Part shown: one piece after another, positions 35,711 to 44,671 of the stretch
Layout: each line of letters begins with the position of its first letter
Numbering within the stretch: the stretch's first letter is position 1
Source of the DNA: Clostridium cuniculi
GTDB lineage: Bacteria > Bacillota > Clostridia > Clostridiales > Clostridiaceae
DNA: 64,000 nucleotides
Reading direction: 5' to 3'
Assembly: GCF_004353185.1 (NCBI RefSeq)
Contig: NZ_SMUS01000016.1
Coordinates: 1-64,000 of the forward strand
Program-made: the position numbers and the translations under genes
The notes under the pieces: model-generated
The model's input: the letters and a program-made list of their open reading frames with translations, nothing else
Told to the model about the DNA's origin: nothing
Databases searched by the model: none

Positions 35711-36507
35711 TCGCAGTCACCTCCTATAATCTCAAAATAGTAACTCTCCAAAGTTTTATTTACTATATTTTCCTCCAATATTTCTATATTATTTTGTTGT
35801 AGTATAGTCTTTGCTTTCGCTAAATCACTTAATTTTAGTTCAATAGCATTTGATTCTTTATCTAATTCTTCTTTTGAAATTTCACATAATACCTTTCCCT
35901 CATGAACTATTCCAAATCTATTTGCAGTATTCTCCAATTCACCAAGAATATGAGAAGAAACTATAATAGTCATTCCATATTCACTATTTAATTTTTTAAT
36001 TAATCTTCTAATATCGGCAATACCTTGTGGGTCTAATCCATTAGTTGGCTCATCTAATATAAGTATTTCTGGATTACCTAATAAAGCATTAGCTATACCT
36101 AATCTTTGCTTCATTCCCAAAGAAAAACTTTTGTATTTTAGTTTTGTATTTTGTAATCCAACTATTTTTAACACTCTTTCTACTTCATCTTTATTTTTTA
36201 TACCTTTTAATTGTCTGTAATAATTTAAATTATCTCTGGCATCAAGATAATCAAAAAAGTTTTTACCAATGAAAAACCCTATTTCTTTTCTATTAGAAAG
36301 TAATTCTTTATCATTAGAACCACCATTTATAGATAATTCTCCATCTTTAAAATCGGATAAGCCTAAAATTATCTTAAATATAGTAGTTTTTCCTGCTCCA
36401 TTTTTGCCTACTAATCCATAAATCTCACCTTTATGTATATTTAAATTTAAATCTTTAATTACATGAAACTTATCATAATATTTATTAATGTTTTTTAATG
36501 TTATCAT
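35704..36507 (-). CDS. ABC transporter ATPase (BcrA-like), 267 aa
   Basis: Walker A is GLVGKNGAGKTT (about 32-43), the signature is FSLGMKQRLGIANAL, and Walker B is ILILDEPTNGLDPQG. The C-terminal ~50 residues form the extension usual in BcrA/NatA-type subunits, ending with CEC. It pairs with the permease that it overlaps. AAAGGAG lies 6 bp before the ATG. Confidence 0.9.
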   Translation of the reverse strand: MITLKNINKYYDKFHVIKDLNLNIHKGEIYGLVGKNGAGKTTIFKIILGLSDFKDGELSINGGSNDKELLSNRKEIGFFIGKNFFDYLDARDNLNYYRQLKGIKNKDEVERVLKIVGLQNTKLKYKSFSLGMKQRLGIANALLGNPEILILDEPTNGLDPQGIADIRRLIKKLNSEYGMTIIVSSHILGELENTANRFGIVHEGKVLCEISKEELDKESNAIELKLSDLAKAKTILQQNNIEILEENIVNKTLESYYFEIIGGDCEC

Positions 36508-36741
36508 ATTTGCTCCTTTTCATTTACATTATTCAATTTAATAAAATACTTTGCCATTTTTTATTTACTCTATTAGTATCAATATTGTTAATTTCATCTA
36601 TATCCCATGAATCCTCTGTAGAACATCCTTTACTGACAGAACTACGAATTTTATTATATTCATTTAAACTTATGTCATTATAAATTTAACCTTAAATAAA
36701 CCTTAAATTTTATTTTTATTTATTAACCATGTGAATCTATT
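36508..36741 (-). other. Intergenic stretch with a start-less open frame
   Basis: No complete gene is seen. On the minus strand a frame after an in-frame TAA stays open for about 49 codons (including KIRSSVSKGCSTEDSWDID, ending WQSILLN) but has no ATG, GTG or TTG start. It could be the remnant of a small gene. The sequence TAAACC/TTAAA is repeated near 36690. Confidence 0.3.
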
Positions 36742-37590
36742 CTATTTACTAACTATATATGTGTTACTTAACTTATCAAATATAAGTATTTTGTCATTCC
36801 TTTTAACATGAGTAATTATATTTATAATACAAGTTATATCAATGGCTAATTGAATAAGCATAAATAATAAAATAATGTTGCTATCACTTACCCCCAAAAA
36901 ATTTCCTATAACCAGTAATAACTTATTAACCCCAAAAAATATGTAAATTATCATTCCATATCTCTTAAATAAAGATAATAAACTTAAAGTCTCTTTCGTT
37001 GATTTAATCCTTATTCCCACTATAAAACATCCAAAGGTAACTCCCTTTGTAATATAAGGTACTAACATAAAATAAATAAATGAAAAAATTAGAAATGATA
37101 CAATGCTTGTTTTTTCACTAATAAATATTAAATTAAATAATATCCAATCTAAAACAAAAGCTATAAATCTCTTTGTAAATGATGCCATTTTTTTATATTC
37201 CACTGATTTATTTTCTAAGTCTTCTATGCTAGGTAATACATATTCAAATACTGGCTCAATATAAAAACCTATAACTCCACCTAAAGTATTGAGCATTAAA
37301 TTATCTACATCAAATAATCTATATGGATATTTATATATTCCGTATATACCTGTTAATTGAGTTACCTCTACAAATATAGAAAATAAGAAGCAAACTAACA
37401 TCGTTACCTTAATATCTTTTTTAAACAAATATCTTATATATACTCCAAGAGGTAAAGTTAATAAAACGTTAAAAAATGCTTGAAAAAAAGCTCTTCCTGT
37501 AAATATGCTTACGTATGTTCTTGGATTATAAATATTTATACTTGCTTCTTTTAATATATCTCTAATAAAATTGAAAGGTATCAGATAACA
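36742..37590 (-). pseudogene. VanZ-RDD protein gene lacking its 5' end
   Basis: The open frame begins mid-domain with LIPFNFIRDILKEA and continues through the VanZ core (LLTLPLGVYIRYLFKK, FLFSIFVEVTQLTGIYG, FDVDNLMLNTLGGVIGF). It ends in a C-terminal RDD-type membrane domain (RFIAFVLDWILFN). The first ~60 residues and start codon are missing; an in-frame TAA occurs at 37593-37591, at the edge of the repeat next to manC. Only internal starts (for example ATG 37428) remain. Related VanZ proteins affect glycopeptide susceptibility. Confidence 0.7.
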
Positions 37591-37600
37591 TTATAAAAAT

Positions 37601-37646
37601 AAAAGTGACAAATTGAATTCAATATAAAATTCAATTTGTCACTTTT
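37601..37646 (-). terminator. Terminator of the mannose-1-phosphate guanylyltransferase gene
   Basis: AAAAGTGACAAATTGAATT and AATTCAATTTGTCACTTTT form a 19-bp perfect stem 10 bp after the stop. A diverged copy lies at 31839-31884. Confidence 0.85.
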
Positions 37647-37655
37647 AACTTTTCA

Positions 37656-38726
37656 TTAAATAAACGCTCCAAAATCAGGATTATCATTAATATCATTAAG
37701 CAAATGCTTAATCTCCTGATCTTTATCTTTATCCATTACTAGGATAACATCACCAGCATCAACAACGACTAAATCCTTAACCCCGAAACCAATAATTAAT
37801 TTTTCATCTCCTCCAAATATGGAGCAATTTTCACAATCCTGGATATAGACATTGTTACTTATCTTATTGTTCCTATATTCGCTTAAATACCTACTTAAGG
37901 CACTAAAGCTTCCTATGTCATCCCATTGAAAAGCTCCTTTTATTACATAGGCTTTTCTAGTTCTTTGCATTACTCCAAAATCTATAGAAATACCATCGAT
38001 GTTTTCATATTCTTCCCTAATTACATCATCCTCATCTTCTTCTCCTAGATGTTGATAGATTTTCATTAATGACTTATACATCTTAGGCAAATACTTTTCA
38101 ATTTCCCTTAATATAACATCTGCCCTAAAAACAAACATACCTGAATTCCATAGATAAGTTCCTTTTAATAAAAAATCCTTAGCTACTTCCATATTAGGTT
38201 TCTCTGTAAACCTTGCAATTTTATATGCTTGAGAAGCAGATGTTATTCGTTCTCCCATTTCAATATATCCATAACCAGTTTCAGGCCTAGTTGGAGTAAT
38301 GCCTATTGTAACTATTCCTCTACGTCTATTAGCTATTTCAATAGCTTCTGATAGTGTATCTAAATAATCCTTTTGCCCATCAATGTGATGATCAGAAGGT
38401 AAAACTACCATTACAGCATCATTATCTTTTTTCAATAACTTAATAGCTGATAATCCTATACAAGTAGCAGTTTCTTTATTTGCTGGTTCAGTAAATATAT
38501 TTTCAGAATTAACATCTGATAACTCATCTCTTATTTTTTCTACATAATCCCTGTTAGTTACCACATAAATATTGTCCTTCTTAATTAAAGGAGTAATTCT
38601 TTCAACTGTATTTACTAAAAAGCTTTTATTATTAATAACCTTTAAAAATTGCTTAGGTTGATTTGCTCTTGATAAAGGATATAGCCTTGTACCTTTTCCT
38701 CCAGCTAAAATTAGCGCGTATATCAC
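37656..38726 (-). CDS. manC: Mannose-1-phosphate guanylyltransferase, 356 aa
   Basis: It makes GDP-mannose from mannose-1-P and GTP. The nucleotide-binding signature is ALILAGGKGTRLYPLSRANQPKQF (about 4-25), and VVLPSDHHI, FTEKPN and YLWNSGMFVF are present. I choose the GTG start at 38726, with GGAGTGG 6 bp upstream. The C-terminal type II PMI half found in longer enzymes is absent, as usual for this short class. Its last 48 codons are duplicated at 31894. Confidence 0.88.
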   Translation of the reverse strand: MIYALILAGGKGTRLYPLSRANQPKQFLKVINNKSFLVNTVERITPLIKKDNIYVVTNRDYVEKIRDELSDVNSENIFTEPANKETATCIGLSAIKLLKKDNDAVMVVLPSDHHIDGQKDYLDTLSEAIEIANRRRGIVTIGITPTRPETGYGYIEMGERITSASQAYKIARFTEKPNMEVAKDFLLKGTYLWNSGMFVFRADVILREIEKYLPKMYKSLMKIYQHLGEEDEDDVIREEYENIDGISIDFGVMQRTRKAYVIKGAFQWDDIGSFSALSRYLSEYRNNKISNNVYIQDCENCSIFGGDEKLIIGFGVKDLVVVDAGDVILVMDKDKDQEIKHLLNDINDNPDFGAFI

Positions 38727-38795
38727 AAAATTCCACTCCACGTAGTACTATGATTTATTATATGAGTGCCTTTTGTCAATTGTGAAATCATATTA

Positions 38796-40172
38796 TTATT
38801 TCATTACTTTCTTTAAAATATTTATTTTTTCTTTATAAGGCGCAAATCTTACATTAAATTCTACAAATGTTCCTCTCTCCATAACTGACCTTTTATGAGT
38901 AAAAGTATCAAAACTAGCCTTACCATGATAATTACCAATTCCACTATTTCCTACTCCACCAAATGGTAAATTGCCATTAGCAACATGAATTACAGTATCA
39001 TTTATAGTTACCCCTCCAGATGTTGTACATCTTAAAATATTACTTATGCTCTTTTTATTTTCTGAAAAATAATATAAGGCTAAAGGTTTTTCTCTCTTAT
39101 TAATAAAAGTTATTACATCTTGTATATTATTAAATTCTATTACCGGTAATATAGGTCCAAATATCTCTTCAGTCATAACTTTGGAATTAACATCTACATT
39201 AGTTAGAATCGTCGGTTCCATATACAATTCAGTACTATCAATGTTACCTCCATAATATATATCTCCATCATTAATATATTCTTTTAACCTATTTAATGAA
39301 GCATTATTAACTACTCTCGGATAATCAGGACTATTTTTAACGTCTCTTCCAAACTGTTTATGTATTTCTTCAACAATTAATTTTAATAATTTATCTTTTA
39401 TATTCTCATGAACAAATAAATAATCTGGTGCTACACATGTTTGACCTACATTTAAAAATTTTCCCCATACTATTCTCTTGGCTGCAAGTTCTAATTTGGA
39501 ATCTTTATCAACTATACAAGGACTTTTTCCACCTAATTCTAATGTTATAGGTATTAAATTTTTAGCAGCCTTCTCCATGACTATTTTTCCTACTCTAACA
39601 CTACCAGTAAAGAATATATAATCAAATGGAAGATCTAATAAGTATGATACTGCTTCTTTCCCCTCTAATGGACTAACTACTTTCAAGTACTCTTCATTAA
39701 AGTTTTCATTAATCATTTCTTCTAATAATAAAGATATATTTTTTGTATTCTCTGACGGCTTTATTATGGCTGTATTACCAGCAGAAATAGCTCCAATTAA
39801 TGGAGCTATTACTAATTGAAATGGATAGTTAAAAGGTCCTATAATTAATGTTACCCCATAAGGTTCTTTATATATATAGCTTCTAGAAGGATAATATATT
39901 ATTGGTGACTTTCTCTTTTCTATTTTTGCCCACTTTTTAATATTTTTTATGTGCATATTAATTTCATCATATACAATTCCAACTTCAGTTGCATAACCTT
40001 CAAAATTAGACTTTCCTAAATCTTTTCTTAATGCCTCTAAAATCTTATTTTCATTTACTTTAATTACTTGCTTTAGCTTTTTTAAAGTCTCTATTCTAAA
40101 ATTAATATCATTTGTTTTTCCTAAATTAAAGAATTCTTTTTGTCTATTAAATATTGGTTTTATATAATTCAT
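38796..40172 (-). CDS. Aldehyde dehydrogenase (NAD(P)+), class-3 type, 458 aa
   Basis: The conserved ALDH core is intact: VTLIIGPFNYPFQLVIAPLIGA, the NAD-loop FTGSVRVGKIV, the general base in LELGGKSPCIVD, the nucleophile in NVGQTCVAPDYL, and EEIFGPILPV. The C-terminus (GNYHGKASFDTFTHKRSV) fits the short class-3/YwdH-like group that oxidises fatty or aromatic aldehydes. It is a single gene. Confidence 0.9.
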   Translation of the reverse strand: MNYIKPIFNRQKEFFNLGKTNDINFRIETLKKLKQVIKVNENKILEALRKDLGKSNFEGYATEVGIVYDEINMHIKNIKKWAKIEKRKSPIIYYPSRSYIYKEPYGVTLIIGPFNYPFQLVIAPLIGAISAGNTAIIKPSENTKNISLLLEEMINENFNEEYLKVVSPLEGKEAVSYLLDLPFDYIFFTGSVRVGKIVMEKAAKNLIPITLELGGKSPCIVDKDSKLELAAKRIVWGKFLNVGQTCVAPDYLFVHENIKDKLLKLIVEEIHKQFGRDVKNSPDYPRVVNNASLNRLKEYINDGDIYYGGNIDSTELYMEPTILTNVDVNSKVMTEEIFGPILPVIEFNNIQDVITFINKREKPLALYYFSENKKSISNILRCTTSGGVTINDTVIHVANGNLPFGGVGNSGIGNYHGKASFDTFTHKRSVMERGTFVEFNVRFAPYKEKINILKKVMK

Positions 40173-40201
40173 TCATTAACCCTCTTATTTGAAAATTTTG
40201 A

Positions 40202-40930
40202 TTATATTTTACCATATTTCAAATTTCCTTCAAGAAGATTATTAGGGATAATAAACTCTGATATTCCTGCTGCATATGGAGCTATTTCATATAATCCAAA
40301 ATAAATGATAACTGTATTATTTTTTATATAGAAATTTTGATTATCCCCTATTCCATTAAATCCATCTTTACCAGTAAAATACCTATCAGGATCTTTACTT
40401 ATCTGTCTACTTATTTCCTTATTAATTACATCCTTATAATTATAATTATCTTTAAAAATATCCTTTAATTGCATCTCAATGCCACTTGATTTTTCTATAT
40501 TATAAGCAATTCTATTTGTTATACCATGAGCTCCACCTGAAAATTGATAATAATCTATATAAAAACTAATAATATCTGAATTGTTAGTAAGCTTGTATCT
40601 TGCATATAATTGATATGGCATTAATGGTGTTGGCTTATCCTTAAAGTATTCATCTGCAACTTGTTTAACTTCATTAATCCAGTTTTCTGTCCACTTTATA
40701 ATCTTATCATTAATTGCATCTTCTTGTTTTTTATCACTTATACCTGTTACTTGTGGAACAATTACATTAATGTCTAAATAATTGTTTTTAGATTTGTATA
40801 TTTTATCCACAATTTTTACATTTGAATTATCTTCATTCAATCCACCACTTTTCAACATAGCCTGTGGATAACTTTGAATACTTATCAACAACACTAACAC
40901 TACTAAAAACCACATTTTTAGCCATTTCAT
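40202..40930 (-). CDS. Secreted DUF4163/DUF3298 (RsiV-like) protein, 242 aa
   Basis: An N-terminal hydrophobic signal (KMWFLVVLVLLISIQSYPQA) leads to an extracellular protein. DUF4163-type sequence (DINVIVPQVTGISDK) is followed by FSGGAHGITNRIAYN and the DUF3298 hallmark VIIYFGLYEIAPYAAGI. The same fold forms the sensor of RsiV and occurs in PdaC. No enzyme active site is evident. Several DnaA boxes fall within its first codons and upstream region. Confidence 0.8.
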   Translation of the reverse strand: MKWLKMWFLVVLVLLISIQSYPQAMLKSGGLNEDNSNVKIVDKIYKSKNNYLDINVIVPQVTGISDKKQEDAINDKIIKWTENWINEVKQVADEYFKDKPTPLMPYQLYARYKLTNNSDIISFYIDYYQFSGGAHGITNRIAYNIEKSSGIEMQLKDIFKDNYNYKDVINKEISRQISKDPDRYFTGKDGFNGIGDNQNFYIKNNTVIIYFGLYEIAPYAAGISEFIIPNNLLEGNLKYGKI

Positions 40931-41136
40931 AAAATATCCCTCCTCTACATTCGCTAAATTTTACACTTATTTTATTATTATCTACAATAATGTTTATAAT
41001 TATTAACTTATATATCAACATTTTTTTAACAAGTTATCCACAGGCACCTGTGGATTATGTGCGTAACCTCTAGTTTTTGTTAATTTTATAAATATATTTC
41101 ATATTTAAATTTTATTTCTTGTTGATTTTATCCACA
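40803..41136. promoter_or_regulatory. Cluster of DnaA boxes
   Basis: Perfect TTATCCACA boxes lie at 40803-40811 (+), 40863-40871 (minus), 41034-41042 (+) and 41128-41136 (+). One-mismatch boxes lie at 40882-40890 (TTATCAACA), 40978-40986 (TTATCTACA) and 41049-41057 (minus). Seven sites in 334 bp far exceed chance in this composition. No dnaA or dnaN gene is near, so this is more like a DnaA-titration or reactivation locus than oriC. The stretch 41022-41286 has no gene. Confidence 0.65.
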
Positions 41137-41191
41137 ACCTATATATAGTATTAATAAAATGTCCTAAATCTAAACATCAAATAAAAAAATA

Positions 41192-41233
41192 AACCATAAT
41201 ATAATAATAAAATTTTATTATTATATTATGGTT
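41192..41233 (-). terminator. Long AT-rich palindrome, probable terminator
   Basis: A perfect 21-bp inverted repeat without a loop spacer (starting AACCATAATATAATAAT) lies 53 bp after the pseudouridine synthase stop and is followed by A/T tracts. Confidence 0.6.
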
Positions 41234-41286
41234 AAAATTTATCTAAGCTAAATTCTCTTGAATTGATTTTAAAGTAATTTTAAATA

Positions 41287-42069
41287 TTATTCTTCATCAA
41301 CTTCCTTTGTTTTTCCTGATGTTGATATTAAGCTATTTAATCCTTTTAACTCTTTATAAGTTAAATCTCTCCATTCACCAATTCTTAACTCACCTAAGTT
41401 TATATTCATTATTCTAATTCTTTTTAATTTTACAACTTCATATCCTAAAGCTTCACACATTCTTCTTATTTGTCTATTTAATCCTTGAGTTAATATTATT
41501 CTAAATGTATTATTGCCTTCTTTTTTAACATAACACTTTTTAGTAACTTGCCCTAAAATCCTAATTCCATTACTCATTCTTTTCACAAACTCTTCATTAA
41601 TAGGCTTATTAACAGTTACTATATATTCCTTTTCATGATTATTTCCTGCTCTTAATATTTTATTAACTATATCTCCATCATTAGTCATTAATATTAATCC
41701 TTGAGAGTCCTTATCTAATCTACCTATTGGAAATATTCTTTTTCTATGATTTACAAAATCAACTATATTACCTTTAACCTTATGCTCTGTTGTACAAGTA
41801 ATTCCTACTGGTTTATTTAAAACTATATAAACTAAATCCTCATCTTTAGATATTAGTTTACCATTTACCTTAACTTTTTGACCTTTTGATACTTTTGTTC
41901 CCATTGTAGCTTTAACACCATCAATAGTAACTACTCCACTTTCTATTAACTTATCTGCTTCTCTTCTTGAACAAAAGCCTGATTCACTTATATATTTGTT
42001 TAATCTAACCGTATCTCCTCTATCATTATGAACAATTACATTTTTCTTTTTTATAGACCTTTGTTGCAT
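41287..42069 (-). CDS. Pseudouridine synthase, RsuA/RluF family, 260 aa
   Basis: Residues ~20-65 are an S4 RNA-binding domain ([21 protein letters not shown]). The catalytic domain carries [18 protein letters not shown] with the catalytic Asp, and [18 protein letters not shown] near the end. RluF-type 23S rRNA modification is likely, but the exact target uridine cannot be read from sequence. An extra basic N-terminal stretch precedes the S4 domain. Confidence 0.9.
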   Translation of the reverse strand: MQQRSIKKKNVIVHNDRGDTVRLNKYISESGFCSRREADKLIESGVVTIDGVKATMGTKVSKGQKVKVNGKLISKDEDLVYIVLNKPVGITCTTEHKVKGNIVDFVNHRKRIFPIGRLDKDSQGLILMTNDGDIVNKILRAGNNHEKEYIVTVNKPINEEFVKRMSNGIRILGQVTKKCYVKKEGNNTFRIILTQGLNRQIRRMCEALGYEVVKLKRIRIMNINLGELRIGEWRDLTYKELKGLNSLISTSGKTKEVDEE

Positions 42070-42137
42070 ATTTACCTTCCTTTGTTTTTCTTAATTTTAA
42101 ATTAGAAATTAAACTTTTAACTTTTTTAAAATTTTAC

Positions 42138-43130
42138 CTAATTTAACTTATGTTCAGATCCAGCATTATTTAATCTTACCTTTAAATCTTTTTTATAAAC
42201 AAAATCCGCTGTTTCTTCTAAACTATTATGTTTTAAAGCTTTCCCAGTAATTGTTATAACTATTCCTGAATCCTTTACCATTTCATTTTCATTAGCATAT
42301 TCTATTATTTTACATAGAGCTTTATCAATATTATTATCTAACACACTAGTTTCAGCAATTAATGTCTTCCCTTTTTCAGTAGATGAGCTAACATCTAAAA
42401 CTCTATTAAATCCGTTTATTTCTAATCTAATTGGCGAAGTAGTTTCTACCACTACTGTACTGACAACATTATTATATTTATATATTATAGATAAAACAAA
42501 AATTAATGCAAAAATAGATATAATAGATACGTATAATTTATAATCCTTTAAACTCTTTTTTTCTATAGCTTTTATTTCTTCTCCCCTAAAACAAGTCTCT
42601 TTCAATTTAAGCTTCTTAAATTCACCTATAGATGTCATAACAATAGCATTTTTTTTATTGCTCTCTAAAACTATTCCATCATGCCCCATTTTTTCTTCAT
42701 ATTCTATTATATCTTTTCCTAAATCCTCTTCAGTATTTTCAACTATTTGAATATAATCTTGTAAATTTTTATAATTTGGGTTTCCTAATATTAATGTATA
42801 TGCAATTATATAATCCCTATATTTATTAATATATTTTGAATCTACTCTAGCTGCAATACGTATTGCATCTACCGGAATATCTTCTTCTTTTATAAATCTA
42901 TCATACAATTCAACGTTATTAGTTATAAACATTGCTATATTTAGTAACTCATTTCTTATTGAATAACTTACATTATCTTTAATTAAATCTCTCACTAAAA
43001 CTTTATATTTTAATAGCTCTGAAGTAAGATTTATTACCTGTTGATTTCTAAACTCTATTACTTCATCACTAATTAATATCAATGGTTTTATTGAAGAAAA
43101 TCTGTATTTATTTTTATGAAACTTGTCCAT
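42138..43130 (-). CDS. SigI-like C-terminal domain fused to an RsgI-type membrane anti-sigma protein, 330 aa
   Basis: Residues ~20-127 resemble the C-terminal, promoter-binding half of sigma factor SigI (DLIKDNVSYSIRNELL, ELYDRFIKEEDIPVDAIRIA, KYINKYRDYIIAYTLIL). Residues ~149-190 match the RsgI N-terminal anti-sigma domain (DGIVLESNKKNAIVMTSIGE). A membrane helix follows at about 198-217 and then ~110 extracellular residues. No sigma-2 region is present. I start at ATG 43130, 5 bp after GGAGG. It is adjacent to a sortase gene (16 bp), suggesting cell-surface control. Confidence 0.75.
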   Translation of the reverse strand: MDKFHKNKYRFSSIKPLILISDEVIEFRNQQVINLTSELLKYKVLVRDLIKDNVSYSIRNELLNIAMFITNNVELYDRFIKEEDIPVDAIRIAARVDSKYINKYRDYIIAYTLILGNPNYKNLQDYIQIVENTEEDLGKDIIEYEEKMGHDGIVLESNKKNAIVMTSIGEFKKLKLKETCFRGEEIKAIEKKSLKDYKLYVSIISIFALIFVLSIIYKYNNVVSTVVVETTSPIRLEINGFNRVLDVSSSTEKGKTLIAETSVLDNNIDKALCKIIEYANENEMVKDSGIVITITGKALKHNSLEETADFVYKKDLKVRLNNAGSEHKLN

Positions 43131-43145
43131 TTTTGCCTCCAACAA

Positions 43146-43736
43146 TTACAAATCTTCTCTTCCTATTAGTTTTCCTGTTACTATTACTCTTCGTTTAGAT
43201 CCTATAGTACATGTTATTAAAGTCATTTTCTCATAATCAGCATCATCCAAAACTTCAACCTGATCAGGATCAACTATAAAACTACTATCTACTTCATAAG
43301 TATATCTTCCATCTTTAGTTGTAACAATAACTTCATCTCCAACCTTAACTTTATATAAATTTATAAATGCATCTGTAAAATCTGAAACTCTATGTCCTGC
43401 TACCGCGAAATTTCCTACCTCTCCTGGCATTGCTGAATCTGGAAATCTTCCTAGAAAATATTTAATTACATCTTCTGTAATTCCATCAACAACTGGTTGT
43501 TTCAATTTAATTGATGGTATTTCCATTATAGCTACTGGTGTATATCCGTTTATTGGTTCTAAACTTACTGGCTCACTACTTTCTTCATTCTTAACCTCTA
43601 CTAGCTGACTTTCAAAAGCTTCTAATAATTCATTTTGTTTGTGCGATGTTACTATTTTTTTATAAGCAACATTTACTATTATCCCAACACCTATAAGTAT
43701 TAATACAATTCCAAATACTCTTCTAAACTTTCCCAC
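43146..43736 (-). CDS. Sortase, class D-like, 196 aa
   Basis: One N-terminal membrane anchor (RVFGIVLILIGVGIIVNVAY) precedes the sortase domain. The catalytic His is in FAVAGHRVSDF, Cys in LITCTIGSKRRVIVTG with the catalytic Arg just after. It would attach LPxTG-type proteins or assemble surface polymers. No sortase substrate is encoded in the window. It is co-transcribed with the anti-sigma-like gene downstream. Confidence 0.9.
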   Translation of the reverse strand: MGKFRRVFGIVLILIGVGIIVNVAYKKIVTSHKQNELLEAFESQLVEVKNEESSEPVSLEPINGYTPVAIMEIPSIKLKQPVVDGITEDVIKYFLGRFPDSAMPGEVGNFAVAGHRVSDFTDAFINLYKVKVGDEVIVTTKDGRYTYEVDSSFIVDPDQVEVLDDADYEKMTLITCTIGSKRRVIVTGKLIGREDL

Positions 43737-43862
43737 TCATTTCACCCCTAAAAAATAATATTTTTCTATTTTTGTACATATATAATTTTTTCTACATATA
43801 TTATAACATAAAGCATAAAAAAAACATTAATACATTTTAATGTAAGTTATATGGGGGAGTTT

Positions 43863-44051
43863 ATGAAATATAATAAAGATAATGTGATTTACATCGATTT
43901 CATATTCAAAAGAAAAAGAATTAATTCTAAAATCATTTTATTTTTTTATAAGCTTTACTCAAAGCTAATTACAATATTACCAAGTAAAATAAAATTATCT
44001 AGAAATAAAAAAACATCTTTATATAATAATCGCAAAACTTCCAACTATTAA
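43863..44051 (+). CDS. Small basic hypothetical protein, 62 aa
   Basis: I start at ATG 43863, which has GGGGGAG just upstream; an earlier ATG four codons back overlaps that site. The product is Lys/Arg/Ile-rich (FKRKRINSKIILFFYKLYSK) with one short hydrophobic patch. No family is recognised. It lies 79 bp before ispF on the same strand. Confidence 0.5.
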   Translation: MKYNKDNVIYIDFIFKRKRINSKIILFFYKLYSKLITILPSKIKLSRNKKTSLYNNRKTSNY

Positions 44052-44130
44052 TTATAAATATCCCATTTTTATTATATTCATATTTCATCTTGTGATAAAA
44101 TATATTTAAAAAAATTAACGAGGTGATTTA

Positions 44131-44601
44131 ATGAGAATAGGAATGGGATATGACGTACATAAATTAGTTGAAGAAAGAGATTTAATTCTAGGAGGAGTTA
44201 AAATTCCTTATGAACTTGGTTTATTAGGTCATTCAGATGCAGATGTATTATTACATGCAATAATGGATGCTTTACTTGGAGCTTCTGCCTTAGGAGATAT
44301 CGGCAAACACTTTCCGGATACAGACCCTAAATATAAAGGAATCTCTAGTATTGAATTATTAAAACATGTAGGTAACCTTTTAAGTACACATAATTATAAA
44401 ATTGGAAATATAGATGCAACAATAATTGCTCAAAAACCTAAAATGGCTCCACATATACCTACAATGAGAGAAAATATTGCCTCTGCTCTAAATATATCAT
44501 TAGACCAAATAAATGTTAAAGCAACTACAGAGGAAGGACTTGGCTTTACTGGAGAAGGACTTGGAATTTCTTCTCAAGCTATTTGTTTACTTTTTAATTA
44601 A
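44131..44601 (+). CDS. ispF: 2-C-methyl-D-erythritol 2,4-cyclodiphosphate synthase, 156 aa
   Basis: It catalyses the cyclisation step of the MEP isoprenoid pathway. The N-terminus [12 protein letters not shown], the zinc-site [31 protein letters not shown] and the C-terminal [15 protein letters not shown] are diagnostic. Length is normal. An ACGAGGTG ribosome site precedes the ATG. A bidirectional terminator follows. Confidence 0.97.
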   Translation: MRIGMGYDVHKLVEERDLILGGVKIPYELGLLGHSDADVLLHAIMDALLGASALGDIGKHFPDTDPKYKGISSIELLKHVGNLLSTHNYKIGNIDATIIAQKPKMAPHIPTMRENIASALNISLDQINVKATTEEGLGFTGEGLGISSQAICLLFN

Positions 44602-44639
44602 GAAATCAACCTTTTAATAAATCTTTTCTAATTAAAAAA

Positions 44640-44670
44640 AGTTAAGAGTTGCTAATTGCAACTCTTAACT
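44640..44670. terminator. Bidirectional terminator between ispF and the MetT-like gene
   Basis: AGTTAAGAGTTGC and GCAACTCTTAACT form a 13-bp perfect stem with a five-base loop. A poly-A run on its left gives T run for the minus-strand gene. Confidence 0.85.
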
Positions 44671-44671
44671 T

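Noticed and set aside
40803..41136. Chromosomal oriC
   Set aside because: dnaA, dnaN, recF and gyrase genes are absent, so only a secondary DnaA-box cluster is claimed.
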